Positions 1 to 5,797 of a stretch of 6,105 nt of DNA are shown in pieces. Source of the stretch: Muribaculaceae bacterium. Lineage in GTDB: Bacteria > Bacteroidota > Bacteroidia > Bacteroidales > Muribaculaceae. Under the pieces are notes generated by a model. That model did not search any database and was not told the origin of the DNA. It worked only from the letters and a program-made list of their open reading frames with translations. Position 1 is the stretch's first letter; each line of letters begins with the position of its first letter. A program made the position numbers and the translations under genes. Where the stretch lies: the NCBI GenBank assembly GCA_022511505.1, contig JAFLTK010000184.1:1-6105 (forward strand), read 5' to 3'.

Positions 1-1
1 T

Positions 2-157
2 CGCACGCCGGCCGACACACGAACGGCGGCCCAACGTGTCGCGCTTCGTCAACTTGTCGACATGCTGAGCCGCCGGTTTCCGGGGGCAACGGTCCACGGC
101 CACCGCGAGTTTGCGGCAAAGGCGTGTCCGTCGTTTGATGTAAATTCTGATTTATAG
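2..157 (+). CDS. N-acetylmuramoyl-L-alanine amidase, C-terminal end (partial)
   Basis: This is the tail of a peptidoglycan amidase that cleaves the bond between N-acetylmuramic acid and the L-alanine of the stem peptide. Its start lies outside the window; 51 codons and a TAG stop are visible. The fragment reads RTPADTRTAAQRVALRQLVD and then MLSRRFPGATVHGHREFAA, followed by KACPSFDV. The GHRE histidine (codon at 101-103) and the KACP cysteine (125-127) are 8 residues apart. This matches the second and third zinc ligands of T7-lysozyme-like Amidase_2 enzymes (His122 and Cys130 in T7). The preceding RTPAQ...ALRQLVDxLxxRFPxAxxHGHRE stretch is typical of the short amidases common in Bacteroidales genomes and prophages. 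The active-site N-terminal half, including the first zinc histidine, is not visible, so activity and any signal peptide cannot be judged. The stop lies 5 bp from the stop of the convergent pullulanase gene. Confidence 0.9.
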   Translation, partial: RTPADTRTAAQRVALRQLVDMLSRRFPGATVHGHREFAAKACPSFDVNSDL

Positions 158-162
158 AAGCC

Positions 163-2172
163 TTACGGGCGGGCGAGGATGAGAGCCGAGCGGCGCGCCA
201 CGGTCATTTTGCCGCCGCGAGTTGTACCGAGGCCGCCGTTGGCGTCAATCTTGCCGTCATCGGCCACAATGAGCCAGTTGCCGCGCGGAACAGTGACCTC
301 GCGGGGCTCGTCGCTGCCGTTGAAAATCACCTTGATGTCGCGCCACGTGTCACCGTTGGCGTGGTCCTTGAGGGTGTAGGAAATCAAGTTGGGGACGGTC
401 GTTTTGTCAAAGACAAGGTGACGGGCAACGTCGTCGGCCGTCGACATGCGGAACGCCGGATGGGCCTTGCGCAGGGCGATAAGTTGCTTGTAGTATTCCA
501 TCTGCTCGGCGTTGGCGTGCTTGAGGTTCCAGTCGATGGCGTTGATTGAGTCGGGCGACTTGTAACTGTTGTGCACACCTTTCTTGTCGCGGAAAATCTC
601 CTCGCCGGTCCAGAGGAACGGAGTGCCCTGGCTGGTGAAAATGATGGTCTGGGCGAGACGGGCGGCGCGCATGCGCTCGGCGTCAGTGGCCTCGGGCATC
701 GAGAGGCGCAGTTTGTCGGTCAGCATCAGGTCGTCGTGACATGAGACATAATTGATGACCTGTGTCGGAGCGGCGGCGTAGGGAGCGCGAGAGTTGTTGC
801 CCTTGGAGTAATCGACCTGGGGATGGGCGGTGGCGCCGACGATGCCGATTTTGACGGTCTCCTCGAGGCCGGGCTTGCCGGTGGCAAAACCGCGGTCGGC
901 GGCATCGGAATAGTGGCCCTTGACGGCATCGCGGATGTCGTCGCTGAACACGGCCACATCGGGCATCTGAGCGACGTTGTCCTTGAGCGCACGCAGGTCG
1001 GCCGACAGAGGAGAGTCGCCGGCAGTCCATCCCTCGCCATAGACAAAGATGTCGGGGTTAATCTCCTTGAGGGCGGCGGTGACAGCGTTCATCGTCTCGA
1101 TGTCGTGGATGCCCATCAGGTCAAAGCGGAAGCCGTCGATGTGGTATTCCTTGGCCCAGTATTTAACCGAGTTGACAATATAGTCGCGCATCTGTTGACG
1201 CTCGCTGGCGGTCTCGTTGCCACATCCCGAGGCGTCGCTATAACTGCCGTCTGGTCGATGGCGGTAATAGTAGCCGGGTGCCGTCAGCGAGAAGTTGGAG
1301 TCGTCATTGTTGGCCGTGTGGTTATAGACAACATCCATTATGACGCCTATACCGGCATCGTGAAGCGCCTTGACCATCTCTTTCATCTCGGCGATGCGGG
1401 CCTCGGGGCGCGCCGGGTCGGTCGAATAGCTGCCCTCGGGCGCGTTGTAGTTAAACGGGTCATAACCCCAGTTGTAACTATTATTCTGGAGGTTGGCCTC
1501 GTCGACACTGTTGTAGTCATAGCTCGGGAGAATGTGGACGTGGGTGACGCCGAGTTCCTTGAGGTGGTCGATGCCGGTCTTTTCGCCGGTGGGGTTGGTG
1601 GTACCATCCTCGGTCAGCGCCAGAAATTTACCCTTGTGGACGATGCCGCTCGAGGGGTCGATAGAGAAGTCGCGGTGGTGCATCTCATAGATGACGGCGT
1701 CGGTCAGATGTTTCAGCGCCGGACCGCGGTCCTTGTCCCAGCCCTCGGGGTTGGTTTTGCTGAAATCGATGATAGCGGCGCGCTCGCCGTTGGTGCCAAC
1801 GGCCTTTGCCCATACGCCCGGCGTCTCTTTCAACCACTTGCCTTTCCACTTGACGGAGAATGTGTAAAACTGACCCATCAGATTGCGGTCTACGGTTGCC
1901 TGCCACGTTCCCGACTCCCCGCGGCTGAGCGCGATAGTGTCGGTCGCCGCCGAGTTACGGTCGGTAGGATACAGCATCACCCTCACCGCCTCGGCCACCG
2001 GCGACCACAGCTTGAACGTCGTCGCGCGCGGGGTCGCTGTCAGTTCCAGGTCCTCGCCGTTGTAGGTCGGATAACTGTCATACGTTTTCTCCATAGGAAT
2101 CGTCTGGCCGGTTACGGCCGCCACACCCGTCGCCGCGAGCGTGACCGCCATTAATACTTTGCAAAATTTCAT
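163..2172 (-). CDS. pulA: Type I pullulanase (secreted GH13 debranching enzyme)
   Basis: This enzyme hydrolyses alpha-1,6 branch points in pullulan and in starch- or glycogen-derived dextrins. It has 669 residues. Residues 1-22 form a signal peptide: basic MKFCK, then a hydrophobic stretch. Cys4 is too early to be a lipobox, so a soluble periplasmic or exported protein is expected. Residues about 41-130 fit a CBM48 domain (FKLWSPVAEAVRVMLY). The GH13 barrel follows, with the pullulanase signature YNWGYDP at 233-239. Conserved regions are I DVVYNH (280-285), II GFRFD with nucleophile Asp351, III YGEGW with acid/base Glu380, and IV SCHDD with transition-state Asp480. All catalytic residues are present. 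A C-terminal beta-sandwich covers about 560-669. The length equals what I recall for Bacteroides pullulanases. The ATG follows a typical AT-rich leader without a Shine-Dalgarno sequence. The only full promoter consensus I found upstream lies in the palindrome at 2319-2353. The gene is clearly richer in GC than the adjacent ATPase genes. Confidence 0.96.
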   Translation of the reverse strand: MKFCKVLMAVTLAATGVAAVTGQTIPMEKTYDSYPTYNGEDLELTATPRATTFKLWSPVAEAVRVMLYPTDRNSAATDTIALSRGESGTWQATVDRNLMGQFYTFSVKWKGKWLKETPGVWAKAVGTNGERAAIIDFSKTNPEGWDKDRGPALKHLTDAVIYEMHHRDFSIDPSSGIVHKGKFLALTEDGTTNPTGEKTGIDHLKELGVTHVHILPSYDYNSVDEANLQNNSYNWGYDPFNYNAPEGSYSTDPARPEARIAEMKEMVKALHDAGIGVIMDVVYNHTANNDDSNFSLTAPGYYYRHRPDGSYSDASGCGNETASERQQMRDYIVNSVKYWAKEYHIDGFRFDLMGIHDIETMNAVTAALKEINPDIFVYGEGWTAGDSPLSADLRALKDNVAQMPDVAVFSDDIRDAVKGHYSDAADRGFATGKPGLEETVKIGIVGATAHPQVDYSKGNNSRAPYAAAPTQVINYVSCHDDLMLTDKLRLSMPEATDAERMRAARLAQTIIFTSQGTPFLWTGEEIFRDKKGVHNSYKSPDSINAIDWNLKHANAEQMEYYKQLIALRKAHPAFRMSTADDVARHLVFDKTTVPNLISYTLKDHANGDTWRDIKVIFNGSDEPREVTVPRGNWLIVADDGKIDANGGLGTTRGGKMTVARRSALILARP

Positions 2173-2318
2173 GATATAATCTCAATGTAAATTAACTATT
2201 GTCTATAATGATAACTCCTAATCTGCCAAAATATTATGTCAAAATAGAGAAGAAGAGCGAGTTGGCCGTTGAACGCCCCCTCGAAGCGCCCGCAAAGACA
2301 CCTTTACCCTACCCTCTT

Positions 2319-2353
2319 TTTGCAAATTTACGATTGCATCGTAAATTTGCAAA
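2319..2353. repeat. Palindrome 1, immediately downstream of the DUF4143 ATPase gene
   Basis: This is a perfect inverted repeat with 16 bp arms (2319-2334 and 2338-2353) around a 3 nt centre. It ends 3 bp beyond the stop codon of the ATPase at 2357-3532. The core is CAAATTTA (2323-2330), 11 nt, TAAATTTG (2342-2349). Positions 2320-2355 also match 3550-3585 as a direct repeat at 33 of 36 positions, so the ATPase gene lies between two copies 1230 bp apart. There is no T-run on either side, so an intrinsic terminator is unlikely. Plausible roles are a protein-binding site, an element end or a two-way promoter. Confidence 0.9.
2323..2353 (-). promoter_or_regulatory. Candidate leftward promoter for pulA inside palindrome 1
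   Basis: Read on the minus strand, TTTG (2353-2350) is followed after exactly 19 nt by TAAATTTG (2330-2323). This fits the Bacteroidetes sigma-ABfr consensus of a -33 TTTG and a -7 TAnnTTTG. Transcription would begin near 2316 and give pulA a leader of roughly 145 nt. Between here and the pulA start I found only near-misses to TAnnTTTG, such as TATTTTG with the spacing one base short. Because the site is palindromic, the plus strand carries the same boxes (2319-2322 and 2342-2349), pointing into the 3' end of the ATPase gene as antisense. Activity is inferred from consensus only. Confidence 0.5.
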
Positions 2354-2356
2354 CTA

Positions 2357-3532
2357 TTAAGAGCCGATTGTTTCGGTCACTCCGTCAATATCGCGCCAAG
2401 GCACAACCGTTCCGCTTGACGTTTTGTATTCCTTGTCGCCGGTATAAATAACAAAATTATCATCTTTAGTGCTTACCGACAGGTTACTCCATCGAGTAAG
2501 CCCTTTGAAAAAGTCTTTTGAGAAGGTGCGGCTCGACTTAATCTCGTAGGCTCGCCGCGCGCCACCTTGATACTGAATCAAATCAATTTCATTTCCCGTT
2601 GAGTCTCGCCAGAAGGTAATGTCGGGTTGCAACCCGTCGTTATAGGCCTGCTTGACAAACTCGTTAATCACGAGGTTCTCAAATAATCCGCCCCTCAAGA
2701 AATGGGTATCGAGTTGCTCATAAGCGCTTATGTTAAGTAGCGAGCAAGCAAGACCGGTATCATAGAAATAAAGTTTGGGAGTCTTGACCAATCTTTTATT
2801 AAAATTGTTAAAATCGGGCGATAATCGGTAGCAAATATAGCTTGCTTCAAGGACCGAAAGCCATTCGTTAGCAGTAGAAACGGCTATACTACACTCGTTG
2901 GCCAACGATGAAAGATTGAGCAGTTGACCTATCCGGGCAGCGCACAGTTTGATAAATCTGACAAAGTTGTTTAGATTGCCTATGTTTTTCAGCAATCTTA
3001 TATCTCGCTCAAGATATGTCTGAATATAAGACGAATAATAGAACGACGGGGAAATATCTTTGTCATAGATGCGAGGATAACCTCCAAAGAAAATTTCTTT
3101 CTCGACCGGCTCCTGAAGGATGTTACCCTTAGACATCTCTCGATGAGAAAACGGCAAAAGCTTGAGAATGGCTGTTCTGCCCGCGAGCGACTGCCCGATA
3201 GATTGCATTAAAAGAAAATTATGAGACCCGGCGAGCATATACATCCCCTCCTTGCCGGTAAGGTCAATGTGGGTTTGTAGATAAGAGAATAGCGCCGGAA
3301 CACGCTGCGCCTCGTCGATGATAGTCTTATCGGGATAGGTCGCGAGAAATCCTTTGGGATCAGACTCGGCAAAGAGTCTGTCATCAGGGGTTTCCAACGA
3401 CACATATTTATATTCAGGGAAAGTCGCCCTGAGGAGCGTTGATTTTCCCGATTGACGTGGGCCGGTAACGGTTATTACGGGAAATTTTGTAGAAAACTCG
3501 ACAAGTTTTGATTGTAAATCTCTATAAATCAT
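2357..3532 (-). CDS. AAA_14/DUF4143 family ATPase, first copy
   Basis: This is a 391-residue P-loop ATPase of the two-domain AAA_14 plus DUF4143 type, whose cellular role is not established. The N-terminal ATPase has Walker A GPRQSGKS (24-31), Walker B IIDEAQR (71-77), a sensor-like LAGSHN (100-105) and the family-typical SLAGR (115-119). The middle (about 165-260) has the usual YIQTYLERDIRLL stretch and a winged-helix-like segment (about 201-236). The C-terminal part carries FEN (284-286), FWRDSTGNEID (307-317) and YEIKSS (329-334). This spacing resembles a PD-(D/E)XK nuclease core, with Asp317, Glu330 and Lys332 as candidate residues; nuclease activity is inferred. The ORF is intact. The ATG sits 20 bp downstream of a consensus -7 box, leaving a short leader without a Shine-Dalgarno sequence. 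Palindromic repeats bound the gene, 17 bp before its start and 3 bp after its stop. Its base composition is poorer in GC than pulA, which suggests transfer. Confidence 0.93.
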   Translation of the reverse strand: MIYRDLQSKLVEFSTKFPVITVTGPRQSGKSTLLRATFPEYKYVSLETPDDRLFAESDPKGFLATYPDKTIIDEAQRVPALFSYLQTHIDLTGKEGMYMLAGSHNFLLMQSIGQSLAGRTAILKLLPFSHREMSKGNILQEPVEKEIFFGGYPRIYDKDISPSFYYSSYIQTYLERDIRLLKNIGNLNNFVRFIKLCAARIGQLLNLSSLANECSIAVSTANEWLSVLEASYICYRLSPDFNNFNKRLVKTPKLYFYDTGLACSLLNISAYEQLDTHFLRGGLFENLVINEFVKQAYNDGLQPDITFWRDSTGNEIDLIQYQGGARRAYEIKSSRTFSKDFFKGLTRWSNLSVSTKDDNFVIYTGDKEYKTSSGTVVPWRDIDGVTETIGS

Positions 3533-3549
3533 CTAAAAATCGATATTTC

Positions 3550-3582
3550 TTGCAAATTTACGATTTAATCATAAATTTGCAA
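3550..3582. repeat. Palindrome 2, immediately upstream of the DUF4143 ATPase gene
   Basis: This inverted repeat has 16 bp arms with one mismatch (3561/3571) around a single central base (3566). It starts 17 bp upstream of the ATG of the ATPase gene. The core is CAAATTTA (3553-3560), 11 nt, TAAATTTG (3572-3579), the same architecture as the sites at 2319-2353 and 5760-5796. The 36 bp stretch 3550-3585 differs from 2320-2355 at only three positions, all in the centre. This is the second half of the pair that brackets the ATPase gene. Confidence 0.9.
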
Positions 3583-3583
3583 A
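3553..3583 (-). promoter_or_regulatory. Promoter of the first DUF4143 ATPase gene
   Basis: On the minus strand TTTG (3583-3580), 19 nt, TAAATTTG (3560-3553) is an exact match to the Bacteroidetes -33/-7 consensus. Transcription would start around 3546, giving a leader of about 14 nt. The promoter is embedded in palindrome 2, so any protein that binds the palindrome would compete with RNA polymerase. The opposite strand has TTG (3550-3552) and TAAATTTG (3572-3579) at the same spacing, firing rightward into gene-free DNA. Confidence 0.72.
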
Positions 3584-3647
3584 CTTTTCAAGACTATAAT
3601 ATGGGCTGCGAGAATCGGAGGAACCTGATTTTTCTCGATGAATCTAC

Positions 3648-3684
3648 AAAAAATGTCGCCGACATGCGCGAGGCAAGCGGCGAC
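3648..3684 (-). terminator. Intrinsic terminator downstream of the T9SS-tailed gene
   Basis: On the minus strand GTCGCCG (3684-3678) pairs with CGGCGAC (3661-3655). The loop is 16 nt and can pair further through TGC/GCA. The stem is followed after one A by six T residues (3653-3648). It lies 47 bp past the stop of the gene at 3731-4048 and would insulate the ATPase promoter embedded in palindrome 2. The plus strand has no T-run after the stem, so it should work in one direction only. The rest of 3585-3730 holds only a weak CCCC/GGGG hairpin around 3702-3716. Confidence 0.75.
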
Positions 3685-3730
3685 TAAAGGTTAACTCAAA
3701 ACCCCGGGCCAAGGGGGCAGCGTCAAGCGA

Positions 3731-4048
3731 TTATCTGACGACAATCTTCTTTGACCACTTGGAGCACTTAACGATGTAGCACCCCGTCGGGAGGTCGGCT
3801 GTCACCTGCGCGCCGGCGCTGACCTCAACGGTCTTAACCAACTGGCCGGTTATTGAGTAGACTTGAAACACTACCGCAGTCTCCAATGGGTTACTCAGCT
3901 CAATCGCCGAGTGAACGGCCCGAACACTCGGCTGTGCTGCGGCCAATGAAGAAGCGATATCATTCTGGGCTGCCGGCATGCCGACAACCTGCACGCTTGC
4001 GGCTCCAAGCCCAAGCGCAACGATCAGGGACAATACTACTTTCTTCAT
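3731..4048 (-). CDS. Small secreted protein with T9SS type A-like C-terminal sorting domain
   Basis: This is a 105-residue protein. Residues 1 to about 23 form a signal peptide (MKKVVLSLIVALGLGAASVQ). A short Ala/Ser-rich linker follows (about 24-44). The rest resembles a T9SS type A sorting domain: IELSNP, then VFQVYSITGQLVKTVEVSAG, then DLPTGCYIVKC and the terminal KKIVVR. In known T9SS substrates this domain directs transfer across the outer membrane and is usually removed. Here almost no cargo precedes it, so the mature protein would be tiny, or the beta-domain is itself the product. An in-frame TTG 21 bp upstream (4069) is rejected as the start because it lies inside the -7 promoter box. 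The gene sits alone between its own promoter and terminator. No specific function can be assigned. Confidence 0.8.
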   Translation of the reverse strand: MKKVVLSLIVALGLGAASVQVVGMPAAQNDIASSLAAAQPSVRAVHSAIELSNPLETAVVFQVYSITGQLVKTVEVSAGAQVTADLPTGCYIVKCSKWSKKIVVR

Positions 4049-4066
4049 CTTGGTTTTGATTTTCCA

Positions 4067-4098
4067 CAAAAGTAATCTTTTTGTTTCTTTTTAGCAAA
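4067..4098 (-). promoter_or_regulatory. Promoter of the T9SS-tailed small protein
   Basis: On the minus strand TTTG (4098-4095), 20 nt, TACTTTTG (4074-4067) matches the Bacteroidetes TTTG/TAnnTTTG consensus. The expected transcription start is near 4060, giving a leader of about 12 nt before the ATG at 4048. This placement decides the start codon, because the upstream in-frame TTG would lie in the promoter and not in the transcript. Confidence 0.75.
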
Positions 4099-4301
4099 AA
4101 ATTTAACAATTATTCACTCTTTCAACACAATAAATCTCGATTATTCAACACCGCATCCCCGTTTTTTGTTCAAAACACCGCGCTTTGCTCATCATAGTCC
4201 CACCCAAGATGCCATCGTTATTGACGGCTCCGCGCACTCATAGCCTCCTTTGACTTTTGTACGCCGAAAGCGGGTTAAACCCGAATGGCGAAAATCCACC
4301 G
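4099..4301. other. Intergenic stretch between divergent promoters, with one nested palindrome
   Basis: I see no credible gene here. The first 80 bp are AT-rich; the rest is mixed. At 4262-4290 there is a nested inverted repeat: CGCC (4262-4265) with GGCG (4287-4290) outside, and CGGGTT (4271-4276) with AACCCG (4278-4283) inside. It lies just left of the 23 bp repeat array and could be a protein-binding site. On the minus strand AGGAGG stands 2 bp before an ATG at 4241, but the frame closes after 7 codons. Confidence 0.6.
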
Positions 4302-4430
4302 CCGCATTTCTCGGAACGAAATCGCCGCATTTTACGGAATGAGATCGCCGCATTTCTCGGAATGAAACCACCGCATTTCTCGGAATGAAATTGCCGCATT
4401 TCTCGGAATGAAATTGCCGCATTTCTTGGA
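4302..4430. repeat. Tandem array of a 23 bp repeat upstream of the second ATPase
   Basis: Five full copies start at 4302, 4325, 4348, 4371 and 4394, and a sixth is cut after 14 bp at 4417-4430. Each begins CCGCATTT and continues to CGGAATGAAAT plus a variable end. Copies 4 and 5 are identical; copies 1-3 differ at a few positions, mostly near the ends. Each unit contains ATTTC and GAAAT arms around 7 nt, and the copy 2 changes could still pair through G-U in RNA. Copies are head to tail without unique spacers, so this is not CRISPR. 23 is not a multiple of 3, and no protein repeat is implied. The last copy merges into the ATPase promoter. Confidence 0.93.
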
Positions 4431-4456
4431 TTATTGGATTTAATATATTAATTTTG
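4426..4456 (+). promoter_or_regulatory. Promoter of the second DUF4143 ATPase, starting in the last repeat copy
   Basis: TTG (4426-4428), 20 nt, TAATTTTG (4449-4456) fits the Bacteroidetes consensus. The TTG exists because the last repeat copy reads CTTGGA where most copies read CTCGGA. The -7 box overlaps a perfect 12 bp palindrome, TTAATATATTAA (4440-4451). A second small palindrome, TTTGC-g-GCAAA (4453-4463), covers the likely start site. The ATG at 4476 follows about 12 nt into the transcript. Confidence 0.65.
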
Positions 4457-4475
4457 CGGCAAATACAAGCAAGTT

Positions 4476-5744
4476 ATGGAATATTTACCGAGAATAGCCG
4501 ATAAAATCCTACAAGATAAACTTTCCTATCGAGGCGCTGTCCTTATAGAGGGCCCTAAATGGTGTGGCAAAACATCGACGGGTCGCCTCCATTCGCAAAG
4601 CGAACTTGACTTATCTGACCCTCAGACCCTGAAAGAGGCGTCAATGATGGCCGGTATCGACGGCAAGGCACTTTTGATTGGCGAGACACCACGACTGATT
4701 GACGAGTGGCAAGATATTCCCGTTTTGTGGGACCTAATACGCAGCACAGTAGACCGTCGAAGCGAGTTCGGTCAGTTTATACTGACAGGCTCGGCTGTTC
4801 CACCGAATATGGATGAGGTGCATCATACCGGAACAGGAAGAATCGGAAGAATGGTGATGCGCACTATGAGTCTTTGGGAGTCGAGAGAAAGCACCGGAGA
4901 GATAAGCCTATCGGCGCTCTTTGATGGAAAAACGGGAATGACGGGCCACAATAAGTTTGATATCGACCGCATCTGCTATGTGATAGCCAGAGGCGGATGG
5001 CCCATGGCGATAAACCTGCCGCCAAAGGGCGCACTAATGCAAGCCATCGACTATTATAACGCAGTTGTTAATTTTGACGTAGCCAGGATAAGGAAGAAGC
5101 GCCTATCTCCGGAGTTTGCAAAACGTTTGTTAAGGGTTTATTCGCGTCATATCGGTTATCAGACGCCACTCTCGACCATTCAGAAGGATATGGCTGACGG
5201 TGGCTCAATGCCTGATATCGAGACAGTAGGCTCCTACATCACATCGTTCAAAGACATTTTCATGATTGAGGAGATGCCGGCATGGAACACTAACCTGCGG
5301 TCGAAAACGGCAGTTAGAAGTTCGCCTACAAGATATTTTACCGACCCCTCAATAGCATGCGCCGCGATGGGGGTGGGAATGGGGAATCTCAAGAACGATT
5401 TGAAGGCCCTCGGCATGTTGTTTGAGAATCTATGTGTTAGAGATTTAAGGATTTACGCCCAGGCCATCGATGGGAATGTGTATCACTATCGCGACAGCGC
5501 CGGGCTTGAATGTGACTGTGTCGTCAGTCTTCACGACGGCCGATATGCCTTAATTGAAGTAAAATTAGGCGGTGAAAGCAATATAAACGAGGGTATATCC
5601 AGCCTCAACAAACTTGAGGCTAAGATTGACTACAACCTCATGCCCCGCCCCACATTTAAAATGGTTCTGACAGCCGTCGGGTCCTACGCCTACCAGAATG
5701 CCGAGGGTATATGGATAGTCCCGATAGCCACCCTCAAGGACTGA
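4476..5744 (+). CDS. AAA_14/DUF4143 family ATPase, second and divergent copy
   Basis: This is a 422-residue ATPase with the same domain plan as the one at 2357-3532 but from another subfamily. Walker A is GPKWCGKT (26-33), Walker B LIDEW (74-78), and the sensor LTGSAVP (103-109). GTGRIGRMVMRTMSLWES (119-136) contains candidate arginine fingers. The DUF4143 part includes a helix-turn-helix-like region (about 213-250), YFTDPSIA (287-294), LFEN (315-318), YRDSAGLECD (338-347) and LIEVKLGG (359-366). Asp347, Glu361 and Lys363 are candidate PD-(D/E)XK residues; catalysis is unproven. The ORF is intact. MEYLPRIADKIL is the usual N-terminus I recall for this subfamily, which supports the start, and it sits correctly behind the promoter. 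The 23 bp array lies upstream, and a palindrome of the same family as those around the first ATPase lies 15 bp downstream. The physiological role is unknown. Confidence 0.93.
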   Translation: MEYLPRIADKILQDKLSYRGAVLIEGPKWCGKTSTGRLHSQSELDLSDPQTLKEASMMAGIDGKALLIGETPRLIDEWQDIPVLWDLIRSTVDRRSEFGQFILTGSAVPPNMDEVHHTGTGRIGRMVMRTMSLWESRESTGEISLSALFDGKTGMTGHNKFDIDRICYVIARGGWPMAINLPPKGALMQAIDYYNAVVNFDVARIRKKRLSPEFAKRLLRVYSRHIGYQTPLSTIQKDMADGGSMPDIETVGSYITSFKDIFMIEEMPAWNTNLRSKTAVRSSPTRYFTDPSIACAAMGVGMGNLKNDLKALGMLFENLCVRDLRIYAQAIDGNVYHYRDSAGLECDCVVSLHDGRYALIEVKLGGESNINEGISSLNKLEAKIDYNLMPRPTFKMVLTAVGSYAYQNAEGIWIVPIATLKD

Positions 5745-5759
5745 GCATCCCGGGGGCAA

Positions 5760-5796
5760 GTGGACAAATTTAATATTGAATATTAAATTTGTCCAC
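5760..5796. repeat. Palindrome 3, immediately downstream of the second ATPase
   Basis: This is a perfect inverted repeat with 18 bp arms (5760-5777 and 5779-5796) around one central G. It contains CAAATTTA (5765-5772), 11 nt, TAAATTTG (5784-5791), which is the exact spaced core of the palindromes at 2319-2353 and 3550-3582. The outer bases (TGGA/TCCA) and the central 11 nt differ. Unlike the other two it lacks the TTTG -33 box, so promoter activity is doubtful. No T-run follows, which argues against a standard terminator. Confidence 0.9.
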
Positions 5797-5797
5797 C

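Noticed and set aside
158..162. A terminator between the convergent amidase and pullulanase genes
   Set aside because: The stops are only 5 bp apart and no hairpin with a T-run was seen there. Any terminator would have to lie within the opposing coding sequences.
823..2154. A 443-codon plus-strand open frame antisense to the pullulanase gene
   Set aside because: It is complementary to a gene with complete GH13 motifs. Its translation is low-complexity Val/Gly/Arg/Asp sequence without domain motifs, as expected opposite a GC-rich gene.
2319..2353. Palindrome 1 as an intrinsic terminator for the ATPase gene
   Set aside because: The stem is AT-rich and no T-run follows on the minus strand. A closely similar palindrome lies upstream of the gene, where a terminator would make no sense.
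4049..4069. An upstream TTG start adding 7 residues to the T9SS-tailed protein
   Set aside because: The TTG is part of the TACTTTTG promoter box, so it would not be in the transcript. The downstream ATG gives a standard signal peptide.
4218..4241. A 7-codon minus-strand reading frame behind AGGAGG
   Set aside because: The spacing between AGGAGG and ATG is only 2 bp, this genus group rarely uses Shine-Dalgarno sequences, and no gene follows that would need a leader peptide.
4192..4422. A 76-codon minus-strand open frame running through the 23 bp repeats
   Set aside because: Its coding potential comes from the repeat array (the 23 bp period shifts frame each copy). The start lies inside the last repeat copy, and no promoter was seen.
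4302..4430. CRISPR array
   Set aside because: Copies are directly adjacent with no unique spacers, and no cas genes are present.
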